A stretch of DNA of 64,000 bases from Ananas comosus (taxonomy: Eukaryota; Streptophyta; Magnoliopsida; Poales; Bromeliaceae). The position numbers and the translations under genes are program-made. The stretch lies in the NCBI RefSeq assembly GCF_001540865.1, contig NC_033630.1:3485432-3549431 (forward strand). The letters run 5' to 3'. Positions 33,335-44,046 of the stretch are shown here, piece by piece. Every line of letters starts with the position of its first letter. Position 1 is the stretch's first letter. A model generated the notes under the pieces. It saw nothing but the letters and a program-made list of their open reading frames with translations. It searched no databases and was not told the DNA's origin.

Positions 33335-33725
33335 TAATGAAGCTAGCTTCATTGACAATTCACTGCAAGTTAGATTGAGAGAAGCAATTAATTCACATGT
33401 AATCACTTAACACCGTAAGTGCGAGTTAGTTTCTTCAGTTGATCGATACAGAAAGCGACAGAAACAGCAAGAAATTTAGCATTGCTCGTAAATAAAATAA
33501 CAAAGCCGGCCAAAGTGCAATTTTTATAACATGAGATGAAGCTGAAAACAAAGAGCTTCTGCAGGTTCTCTTCTTCTTGTTCTTATTCTCCTAACAACTT
33601 GACCTGCACTAATCTCCCATTAATTGTTTTTTAGCTTTTTTTTCCTTTCTTTTTTGGTTAGTTAATAAGACAAGATCTTCGTCGACAGACGCATTTTTGC
33701 GGTGTTAATTTCCAGGTAAGCGCAA
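33335..33725. other. Upstream region and probable 5' UTR of PERK copy A
   Basis: Sequence leading to the ATG at 33,726. GTGTTAATTTCCAGGTAAGC at 33,702-33,721 contains both an AG and a GTAAG, so a leader intron is possible. No other feature was seen. Confidence 0.35.
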
Positions 33726-36700
33726 ATGCCATCTTGCAGCGACTGTTGCGCGTTCGTACTGGCGATACCGGTGGGCTTACTATGGATAGTACTGAGCCTC
33801 GGCGTCCTCCTTCCGATCGTTTTAGCAATCCTAATCGTCTCTCTGGTTTTTACGCTCGTCGGGTACGGAAGAAGAGTGCTACAATTTTGATCTGATCACG
33901 AAAAGTTGCATTCTTTGGGCGTGCAGTACCATTCTTGATCGATTTCGATGTTTTGTGTAGGTTATTCCTATCCTGCATCTGCGTCGAGGGCGTCGCGAAG
34001 GGTTTTATGTATGTTAGCGATTTTCTTGACAAGGTTGCATGGAAACTCTACGACTTGACTGTATGTGGACAGGCTTGTAAGTACTCATTAGATAGTATTT
34101 TACACCGTTTTCTATCTAAGCAAATTGAATGTCACTCGTTAAAAATGATGATAATGATTATTATCATATATACAGGTAACGATGAATCGAACAACCGAAA
34201 TGCTCGTGCACAGCGGACTTCCTCGCAGGAGTCAAGAAATCGGAATGCAGTAACTCCGCGGTCCACTCAAAGACCGACAGAAAATCGCAGCAACAGCACG
34301 ACGAGACAGCAGAGAAGTGTTCCTTCAGCAAATAATACACCTGTGGCTCCGCGACCTGCACCGACGACGAATCGTACCCCAGCACAAACATCCGCACCTA
34401 CACCAACAAATGAGTATCGCGCAGCGACAATTACTCCTGCTAGTAAGGAGAATGTCGTCATCGACATGCCGCCGCTGACGGCGCCGTCAGCACCACCAGT
34501 GCCGTTAGCTACTCCGCCGCCTGCTATCACAGTTGGAATCTCGCATAATGGATTCACGTACGGAGACTTGGTGAAGGCGACGGGCAAATTCTCTGACGAA
34601 AATTTCCTCGGCGAGGGCGGCATGGCGTCTGTGCATAAGGGCACTCTAGCAGACGGCAGAGAAGTCGCGGTCAAGCAATTGAAGATCCCCGATAGCAAGT
34701 GGGGGGAGCGCGAATTCGCGGCGGAGGTCAGCGTCCTCGGCCGCGTAAATCATCGCCACCTGGTGCAGTTGATCGGATGCTACACCACCAAGGGAAAGAG
34801 AGCACTTGTTTGTGAGTATGTTCCGAATAAGACGCTGGAGTTCCATTTGCATGGTATATACCAAACACCGATCTTCGCCGTGTTCTTGTTCTATGACTAA
34901 GATTTACTAACTAGTCTTATTAATTACTATTCTTTTAACTCAAAATGTTAAGTGCAAATAGCCTAAACCACATAATTAATGCAAATCAAAGTTTACCATA
35001 AAAAGAAAAAAGAAAAAGAAAACTAACATCAAAGCATATATATCACCAAATGCTACTTTTGGAAGCATAATATATATGAAGAGTTTTCTATATATATTAA
35101 AATTTCACAATAAACAATGTTATATGCAGGGGAAAATCAACATGTCCTGGATTGGCCTACAAGGCTAAAAATATCTCTTGGAGCTGCAAGAGGGCTTGCT
35201 TATTTGCACGAGGAGTGTGAGAGTCCCTCTTTTCTATATCCTCTAATATATCTTTTTGTAAATAGAGTTATAGTTGTAACTTTTAACCAACCATATTATT
35301 ACGGTTAATTGCATTTTGTAAACATATCGAATAGTAGGTATATTCCTACAAAGTTTATTTTTTTAATTTTATCCCTTACAAAAGTTTAATGATATTCATA
35401 TTTGCCCTCTGGTTTGTTATCGTTAGAGCACTGTTATTTTTTAATAGCAGATAATTAAAATAATACTTTTACTCTTACAAATATTTCTCTCCTATTTTTT
35501 AACAGCAGATAATTGAAATGATACTTTTGCTCTTATAAATATTTCTCTATGTTAGAATTATGCATAAATGTTCCCCCAAAAAATATTTTACTTGATAATA
35601 TAAGAGGGGTAAAAATATCAATTTAACTCATTCACTAACCAGGGTTAAGTATTTTACTCATACTTAACTATATTTTTCTAACGAATCTTAACAGGTATAT
35701 TTGAAAACGTTAGGGCTTTTATAGAAATAAAAATAAAAAGTTAAACTTTGTCGGAATATATCTGTCATTCAATACGTTTACAGTGAACTGCATGCAATTA
35801 ACCCAATTATTATTATATATACATAGCTAAAGAAGCCTTCTTGATTTTCTTTTTCTTTTTTTTTAAAAAATTTGTAGGCCAGCCCAGGATTGTTCATCGG
35901 GATATTAAAGCAGCCAATATTCTTATAGATAATTCATTTGATGCCAAGGTGTGTTTCTTTATGGCAAAAAATCAAAAATAAAAATTTCTCTTGATTTAAT
36001 TAATTAATTAAAGCTCAGACGATATTTTACTCTTCTGCGCGAGGTTAAAATTATAACACTTTATGTGTTATTACTCATTCATATGTACCTACTTTAAATT
36101 TTAACGACTATCATGCGTCAATAAATTAATGATTTAGTACAGAAAATATATATATATATATACATATACACTAGCGCTTTATCGGTTATTTTATGAAAAG
36201 CAAGTGATAAAATATTTTTGTGCAATTCTATTATTTACTGATAGGAAGCTTATATATTTTAGTTTATACCCTGATCTATAATCATCTTAATTTGCTTTTT
36301 TTTTTTTTTTTTTTTTCCTATTATATACAAATGCTAATGTTTTATACATGCATGACACCACATTTGCTCTTGTTGCCCTAGAAATCTGAAATTAATCTTT
36401 TATTTATATGGGGTTTTTGGACAGGTAGCTGATTTTGGGCTTGCAAAATTTCTTCCAGCGGGTGACACCCATATTTATGCAACATACATATTGGGAACCC
36501 ATGGGTAATGTTTTTTGTTTTTTTTTGTTTTTTGTTTTTTTTTTTTTGGCTTTAGTTAATTGTCATCATATGATGTTTTAGAGTTACAATTGCTTTAAAA
36601 TTTGTGCTCTATGAGAGTTTGGGCGGTTGATCAGGGCTACTAATTAGCGAGCACTTGCTGAGAAGTTCAGTGCACTACAACACAGCTGTCGATGCATACT

Positions 36701-39700
36701 ACAAATGCAAATTTTTTTTGCTTGGTTGTTTGTAGCTGAAAATTGCATCAATTTGACTAGATCTCTGCCATACGTACTTTGAAAGTGATTTTGTATATTT
36801 TTTACTTAATTGACATAAAGCAATTGCTAGGTGTGCACTTCTAAACTAGATATATATATATATATATAGTTGATCTAGGATACTTTTACAAGTATCATCC
36901 CCATGTTGCTATCACGTTTTTAGCCATTGGATCTACTTTTTGATTACTAATAGTTCTTGGATCAAACACTATTCCACCTACCACCACCTACCACCATCAT
37001 CTCAACCTCACATCTCTCCATCCAAGGGCTAAAAACACACAAGTATCACTTGGGTGATACTTGTAAAAGTATTCTAGCCCTACTCTATATATATATATAT
37101 ATATATACTCGCGCCCGCTCCATCTAACTATCCTTACCGATTTAGCGAACCGAACCGAACCGAACCGAACGGAATCGACAAAATATCTATTTTTCAAAAA
37201 TAAATAGATGCCCCTTTTTAAAAAATTTTCTTATGTTTTGGTTGTGTCACCGTCTTGCTTGTATTCCGATCGAATAACTCAAAGATGACGACGAAGCAGT
37301 AGTATTACATGCATGTTGTACGTACGTGCCTGTATATCTATGTAAACATAATTTTTTAATATTTTTAAGTAACCCTCCATTTTCTTTCACTTGAATTTCG
37401 GACTAATATTAGGTGTCTAGACCGACCGTCCCTAGAGCAAGTGGCAAAGAGTTTGGCGGTTGATACCTGAGACCCAAGTTCGAATTAATCCTAGCTGATT
37501 CACATTTCCAGCTAAATTTATTTTTAAATAAAATAAAAGAAGCAGGTATCATCTAAGAAATTAACATGTTGTTAAACAGGCCGGGTATCAAAGGGGGATA
37601 AGTTTAAGCTATAAGCTAGCCAGTAAAATATTTTTTATCATTCTTCAGTCCGTAAAATATAGCATTTTATTATCATGTGATTTATACTTCAATTCTAATT
37701 TTTTATGCGTTTTAGTGACAAATCTTTATGGTGAAACGATCGACCACGTGCGAAACTACACGATAGCATGATGTATAAAACTTTTCAGACTACAAGATGA
37801 CAATTAACTAAAAGTTTGCTAAATTACGAGAGCGCTGGAGTTTTCCCTCGAATATTCGATCCTATTGGCTATTAATTGTTAGTATTTGTTCCTCACCAGC
37901 TAAATAGTTGATGATGATGATGATGAAAANATATAAATATTAGGTAAAAAATGTATTGATGTCATATTTTCAAATTAGAAATTGAATTTAAAAAATATAA
38001 ATTACAATATAAAATCTGCACTGGGTTAGAATACTATTAATAGCACCAAGTTAATTATTTATGCTATTAATTATTTGGCTCTTGGATGAACTAAGTGCTT
38101 GGTGCTATTAATAGTATTATAGCCGGACTCTATAAAATCTTCTAAAACCGCTAATTTAGTATGTTTCAATCAAGATTTAATTACCAACACTTTTATTTTT
38201 TTTTTTTTTTACCTGGTCTGTACAATGTTCCGTTAACTTGATAGAATATCCAAGAAATCATTTTTCAGCGAAGTGTACTACAAAATTCCATTAAGATTTG
38301 ACAAACCTTTTTAAATAATTTTTAAGAAGTCAAAAGGATCATAGATTAGATAGTAAAATCAATTTTTTTTTCTAATTTATTTTCTAAAAAATAATCTTTG
38401 AATTTTAGATATTTGTTCTACTTAAGATACACTACATGCAATTAAGGTAACCTCTTTACATTTTTACCCAGTAGAACATACCATTTCTCTTCTAGAGGAA
38501 AATTGCAAAATTTTGTTGCAGGCCAGGTTGCCGCTCGCAGAAGCATTGCTCGACGATGGCAACTACGATGCGCTTGTCGATCCGAGGCTGGAGAACAACT
38601 ACGATCGCGGCGAGATGCGGCGGATGGTCGCATGTGCGTCTGCTTGCGTGCGATGGTCGCCACAATATCGGCCACCTATGACTCAAGTAAATATTCATTT
38701 GTCTTAAAAAATTACACTTAACAATCTTATGATTTTCTTTCCGGTTCACTATAAGTACCTAAGAGTTAAATATGATAGTGTAGTGCTATTTTCTGCGAAC
38801 CACATAGGTGTAAAGTGTAGATTATAGGATGGTAAAATATTACATGGCACAATCTTATTAATTCTAAAGTGCAGATTTTTAAGTCACAGATAGTGGCAAA
38901 TACATGAAAAATGCCAATCTACCAATGGACAAATTGAAGTTTCCCTTCTTCTTATTAAATACTTCTAATCCGTTATCAACATGTTGATATCCGATCTTCT
39001 GTTTTACATCAATTTAATTATAAGATTGTAACGCCCCAATAGTTTCATATTGAATAAAAAAGAAATTACGATGGCGTATATAAAAATCAGAAATTCAAGA
39101 AATTATTATTGATAGTAAATTGGGTCATTACATTAAGTATAATAGAAAAGGAATTACAATTTGGTATATAAAGATTATGGACCCTAAATAATAAGGTGAT
39201 AGAAAAAAAGAAAAAAATTGGGGATAGAAAAAGATTTGCGGTTGGATATATATATATATATATAGTAGGGCTAGAATACTTGTAAAAGCATCATGAGAGT
39301 GATACTTGTGTGTTTTTAGCCCTTGGATGGAGAGATGTGAGGTTGAGATGATGGTGGTAGGTGGTGGTAGGTGGAATAGTGTTTAATCCAAGGACTATTA
39401 ATAATCAAAAAGTAGATCCAATGGCTTAAAACCTAATAGCACCATGATGATGATACTTGTAAAAGTATCATAGCTCAACTATATATATATATATATATAT
39501 AAGCAACGACCCAACCCGCTAGCAACAATAACTCGTTGGGCCCAACCACCTGCCCAAAATGCTTAAGCCCAATTATTATTACTAGCATGTAGGTCTCATA
39601 TAAACTGATCGGAATCAATATCCCATCCGATGTGGGANTAGGGTTGAGTGGTCCCCACAAGGTAATAGTATTAATTCAAAGGTTAAAAATGATTAAAGGG

Positions 39701-40300
39701 GTTGATCTAAAAGCCAAAAATTCAGAAGCACCAGATACTCTATACTTCCGATAGCATAGTAGCTCTACTCTATGCTTCAGTCGTTAATTTTTACGTCCAC
39801 TTGATGAACAAGAGAACAATATCGAAAAAGTATGAAATTTGATTTCTACATACTTCAAGTGGTATAGATCATTTTCAATGGTATCGATTGTCGATTTGGA
39901 GGCTCTATTATCGAAAATAAATGAATAGCAACGGAGCTCGTTTGCTACCGATAGTATTCCAGCTTAGCTATATATATATAAGATCACGGGGCCCTAAGTA
40001 ATAAGATGATAGAGTGATGAGTGCGTCCTTTTTATCAACACATGCATCTTTTTAAAATTATTGGTTAGCGCTTACGATCTATATCTATAACTATTGTTGA
40101 CAAAATAATGGTTTGATGTTTTTGACAAATTAACCCTTTTTGATGTTTTTGGCAAATTAACCCTTTTTTTTGTTTATTATTTTTGGCATATCATTTTAGG
40201 ATGTTGGTGACACAGTAGTGTTATATTTGAGCAGGTTGTCCTAGTTTTAGGAGGGTTGGCATCTCCAGATACTCTCAGGCACGAAGATCGAGAAGCTTAA
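33726..40300 (+). CDS. PERK-type proline-rich receptor-like kinase, copy A, activation-segment exon missing
   Basis: Eight supported exons with GT-AG borders and matching phases: 33,726-33,862; 33,961-34,076; 34,176-34,853; 35,130-35,216; 35,878-35,948; 36,425-36,504; 38,522-38,686; 40,235-40,300. Exon 1 encodes a hydrophobic membrane segment ([18 protein letters not shown]). Exon 3 has a Thr/Pro/Asn-rich linker, then the kinase start with [14 protein letters not shown], glycine loop [11 protein letters not shown] (altered from [11 protein letters not shown]) and AVKQL lysine. Exon 5 has HRDIKAAN, exon 6 DFGLAK. The exon with GYLAPEYA and the F-helix, about 148 bp in copy B, is absent between 36,505 and 38,521. 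Direct joining of 36,504 to 38,522 shifts frame and stops soon after. An assembly N at 37,930 lies in that gap. The last exon is degenerate ([13 protein letters not shown] against VVRALEGD in relatives). PERKs are plasma-membrane Ser/Thr kinases sensing the cell wall. Copy A is probably broken, or the exon was lost in assembly. Confidence 0.75.
35303..35803. mobile_element. Foldback MITE, GGTTAATT...AATTAACC family, in a PERK A intron
   Basis: Starts GGTTAATTGCATTTTGTAAA and ends TGAACTGCATGCAATTAACC. The arms read CCTACAAAGTTTA / TAAACTTTGTCGGAA in inverted orientation. It lies wholly within the intron 35,217-35,877. Relatives are at 40,894, 50,952 and 51,518. Non-coding. Confidence 0.7.
36869..37084. 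mobile_element. 216-bp MITE, forward copy, in the PERK A intron
   Basis: The terminal words GATACTTTTACAAGTATCAT and GATACTTGTAAAAGTATTCT are inverted repeats. The middle, CACCTACCACCATCATCTCA, matches the reverse complement of 39,265-39,479 almost throughout. (TA)n microsatellites flank both ends. Confidence 0.85.
37415..37550 (+). mobile_element. tRNA-derived SINE in the PERK A intron
   Basis: GACCGACCGTCCCTAGAGCA, TAGAGCAAGTGG (A-box-like) and GAGACCCAAGTTCGAATT (B-box-like) match the SINE at 6877-7027 read on its own strand. The tail is diverged (AGAAGCAGGTATCATC in place of GAAGCGGGTAGCATGC). Confidence 0.75.
38022..38135. mobile_element. Very short MITE remnant
   Basis: TTAGAATACTATTAATAGCA faces TGCTATTAATAGTATTATAG across about 110 bp, with GCACCAAG and CTTGGTGC just inside. 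It looks like an internally deleted member of the 8408 family. It lies in the intron just before PERK A exon 38,522. Confidence 0.7.
39265..39479. mobile_element. 216-bp MITE, inverted copy, in the PERK A intron
   Basis: Reverse complement of the element at 36,869-37,084 (GGGCTAGAATACTTGTAAAA at the left, TGAGATGATGGTGGTAGGTG in the middle). It is flanked by (TA)n. With its partner it brackets 2.2 kb of PERK copy A. Confidence 0.85.
39500..39975. mobile_element. Chimeric repeat block joined at an N
   Basis: 39,500-39,637 matches the retroelement-like block at 25,425-25,575 (CTCGTTGGGCCCAACC, CCCAAAATGCTTAAGCCC). After the N at 39,638 the sequence becomes MITE-like: AGGGTTGAGTGGTCCCCACA as at 16,285, then a CTTCCGATAGCATAGTAGC end near 39,764 and another end near 39,955-39,965. 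The junction may be an assembly artefact. Confidence 0.6.
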
Positions 40301-40596
40301 AACAAGCATTAAAGGTAAATATAGATTGCTTATTGCCAAAATTTCATAAAATACGGATGGATATTCGAAGGTAAAAAATTATAATTTGTGGTCCTATTTT
40401 ACGTGTGGATACGATTTCTAAGGTGATCATATTGTATGAGTTCTCAATTCTATATTGATAATTGATTAAAATGAATGCGGATTTTGTGTGTAGAGAGAGA
40501 AAAGAGGGAGAGAGAGAAAACAAACATATGTCTTTTTCTTTTTCAGTATAGCACTACAAAATGAAATGGCCTACACAGCATAACAGTTAGGAGTAA

Positions 40597-40706
40597 TTAT
40601 TTTTTTTTTTTGAGAGAAAGGTAGCATGCTACCCGCTTCATTCAATAAGAACGTGAATTAAGCTATATGGGTGAGGCAACAAGGCCTCGGCACGTGACGA
40701 GAAGAC

Positions 40707-40744
<38 letters not shown>

Positions 40745-40880
40745 AAAAAAAGGGTGGGGTCAGCTACAGTTGAGTCAGTCAGGCGAAAGTTTCATCCACA
40801 GGTCCGTCAACTGATTGATCTTGTAAGTACCTACTGTTGGGTCGTACTGAGACGTCCTGAAGATCGCCCTATTCCGGAGT
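40597..40880 (-). mobile_element. LINE 3' fragment with poly-A tail
   Basis: On the minus strand: TACAAGATCAATCAGTTGACG (matching CACAAGATTAAGCAGCTGACG of the 60,084 LINE), an internal long T-run (A34 on the plus strand at 40,709-40,742), TTGTTGCCTCACCCATATAG, TGAATGAAGCGGGTAGCATG, CTACC, TTTCTCTC and poly-A. The whole order matches the LINE at 60,084-60,694. 5'-truncated and non-functional. Confidence 0.78.
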
Positions 40881-40893
40881 AATTTATTTAATC

Positions 40894-41642
40894 GGATAAT
40901 TTCATATAACTCTCTATAAATATATAAAATAGTAGATATATTTCTATGAAGTTTGAATTTTTAGATTTATCCCTCAAAAGTTTCTAATAGTTTCAAATGT
41001 ATCAGTGCCTGTTAGAAAATTGTAGCTACCTATAGATAAAATACTTAACTTTGATTAGCGAGTGAGGTAATTGATCTTTTTATCCCTCTGATATTATACT
41101 TTCTTTTTTTAATCAAAATCCTTTTTTGATCAAAACCCTAACAATGGAAACTGTTCTTCCTCTAGTTTCGGCTTTTCCTTTTCTTCTTCCTCTCTCTCTT
41201 TTATCCTAGTTTCGAATTCGTAACTAGGGTTTCTTCGTCCACGTTCATTAACAATGTATGTTGTTTTGCCCATGTCAAGCGAGAGGGAATCAATATTAGA
41301 TAGGTAAAAGAGAAAATGAGTGAGAGAAGAGATAGAGAAGAAGTTTACAATAATGGTGGATTGGATTAGTATTTACAGAGGAAGAAGATAATCATTGAAA
41401 AATTTTGGGAGGACATTTTTGTATGATTCTAATAGTTGAGACTTTTGAAGAGGCATATTTCTAATAGCAAAATTGACATTTCACTTATCTTCTGTTAAAA
41501 AATAAATAATAAGCTAACGGTAATAAACCAAATGGCAAATATGAACATCATTGGACTTTGAAGGGATAAATTTAAAAACATGAACTTTACAGAGATATAT
41601 CTGCTATTTGATATATTTACAGTGAGCTGTATAAAATTATCC
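40894..41642. mobile_element. Foldback MITE, GGWTAATT family, with a gene-leader-like insert
   Basis: Starts GGATAATTTCATATAACTCT and ends GAGCTGTATAAAATTATCC. The arms AGATATATTTCTATGAAGTT and AACTTTACAGAGATATATCT are inverted. The centre, about 41,105-41,260, differs from the relatives at 35,303 and 51,518. It is CT-rich and contains AAACCCTAAC and TAACTAGGGTTTC words typical of plant 5' leaders, so it may be captured host sequence. Confidence 0.62.
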
Positions 41643-42178
41643 CTTATTAATTTATTACTTGTTTTTTAGAAGATTTTTTTTTTTTTTTTGATTTAGGATA
41701 TCCAGCTGCAAGATGAGGATATTAAATAACTGCCAAATGGAACAAAAATAGTTTTCTGTGTCAGCTTGTTGGTGTCCATGACTACATAAAAAGATGGCGA
41801 TATAATTGTCTATATACCCCTTAAAACTTTTTACCTCTAATTCTTTTTATTCAAAATTACTCTTTGTATATTTCTCCGTAATTCAAAATATCACTGCGGA
41901 TAGTATACGTAAGTTATTTCGGTTAAGACCAGATTAATTTCTACCAGAATTAAAAAAAGTCAAAACATTTCTTTGCCCCTAACTTAAGAACAAATAAGAA
42001 AATTTGTTGATGATAGTAGAAATGTATATTTTAAAAAAAAAATCAAAATATTTCTTTTTTCCCCTAACTTAAGGACAAAATAAAAAAAAAAACGCTAGTG
42101 ACACATAGAATTGAAATTTGAAAGACAAAATAGTAATTTTGCTAGTGATATAATAGTTTGTTTCAGAATCAACTCACG

Positions 42179-43288
42179 GGTATCGTTTGTTCGAGATAAG
42201 CAAAAGTGACTATTCTAAGGATAGGTATAAATTGACGGTATAAAGCGGGATTAGATTAATTTTGCGTTTGTATGAAATTGGTTATTCCTGAAATAAAAAA
42301 ATTAGCGTTTGATTAGGTAAGATGGGATAGAGAAAGATAGTGGGCTTATAGAATAAAAAATAATTATTATTATGCCTCTATTATATTTGAATTTAAATTT
42401 TAAATTTTATATATATTTTTTAAATTTAAAAATTTTAACTTTGAAATTCAAATTTGAAATTTAACATCTCAAACTTTAAATTCAAAATTTTAAATTTAAA
42501 TTTCAAACTTTAAATTTAAGATCAAATTTAAATTTGAAAAAATATAAAATATCAAATTTTAAATTTCAAAGTTAAAATATCAAAATTTAAATTTAAAATT
42601 TAAAATTTAAATTATAAACTTTAATTTTGAGATTATAAATTATAAATTTTTAATTTATAAATTTTTAAAATAAGATAGGGTGTGGAACAATTAATAAAAA
42701 TAATTTATTATAATATTTAAATATAATTTACTATAAATTTATTATAATATTTAAATATAAATAATAATTATTAATATAGTACAATTAATAATTTTATAAT
42801 AATAAAATAATGTATTATAATATATAAATTTTAAAATTAAAATTTAATTTTTTTAATTTTTAAATAAGAATAGGGTGGGAACAATTAATAAAACTATTTA
42901 TTATAATAAATTTAATATATTTTTTAAATTCTACTTAAACTTCATTTAATAAAAAGAATTTTATTATAATATTTAAATATAAATAATATGTATTAATATA
43001 GTACAATTAATAATATTATAATAAAAATAATGTATTATAATACAACATATTATATTTATATAATTTAGTTTTAATTCAATTTATAATTTTAATTAAGTTT
43101 GAAATTAAGGATCAGAATAGTGTTGTTCCACCAAAATGGTGGAATAGCAAATCCCTTGCTATTCCGGGATAACCGGGAATAGCAAGGTTTGACCGGGATA
43201 AAATATCCCGGCCAAATTTCACCCCGTTTGGCGGAATAGCGGGAATAACTTTCGTTATCCCCGCTTATCCCCCCAACCAAACGGGGCC
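42179..43288. mobile_element. PIF/Harbinger-like MITE, inverted second copy
   Basis: Reads GGTATCGTTTGTTCGAGATA at the left and CCCCCCAACCAAACGGGGCC at the right. It is the reverse complement of the 27,948-28,952 element, including the TTGCTATTCCGGGATAACC hairpin words. The interior is almost pure AT with an internal duplication (ATAATGTATTATAATA at about 42,809 and 43,026). It lies downstream of both convergent PERK copies A and B. A flanking TAA is clear only on the right. Confidence 0.78.
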
Positions 43289-44046
43289 CTAAGGAGTACA
43301 TTTGAAATAACTTAGAACGTTAAAAGAGAATAAAGAAAGTCAGGAACCTTACGGGGGGTATAAAATAACAGTGAATTTGACATTCACACACTGAAAATTG
43401 GCCCCAATAAAGTTTTGTCCAACTGAATAGCAGGGCCCAGACCTGCCATTCTCCAGAATTATAGTAACATACAAATTGGAAGTTAACTAACTACTGGTTC
43501 TTCCAAGTCTGAATAGATGCTTCGCACATGATCAAAGCTCACCCGAAAGATATGACTGCTGCTCATATGTATCTATTTTGTCAGTAATAAACATTTGTGC
43601 GCGAGTTAATCACACACGCGACGAGGTTTAAATTTAAAACATTTGGAGGCAAAAGGGTAAAAAAGAAATATAGATTAAAGAGAAAGCCTAACTAAAAGTC
43701 CAAGAGAAAACCATGTAAGGAAATTTCAGATTATTGTCCCACCATATAAAGGAGAAACTAAGAGACAAGCTTAAGATAAATTCATTATAATAAAGCTTCC
43801 AACAAGAGAAATTCTGTTTCTTGAAGAAGCTCTAACACATACAAAACTAACACTGTCATTGACAAATTATTGATTAACAAATAGAAAGAATTAGTCTGCT
43901 GTTGGTTATATCGCAAATCGCAAATCGAAGGCACATACACATTTAAATAAAAAAAAAAAACATCAAACAAAAAACTGTATACTTTCAAGTCAATCCTTTC
44001 CGATGCAAAGACTAAATTTACAATTGATAAAAACCGCCGGAGTAAA

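Noticed and set aside
37415..37550. tRNA gene suggested by the GTTCGAATT and TAGAGCAAGTGG words
   Set aside because: No cloverleaf can be drawn and the body continues as in other SINE copies, so it is a SINE rather than a functional tRNA gene.
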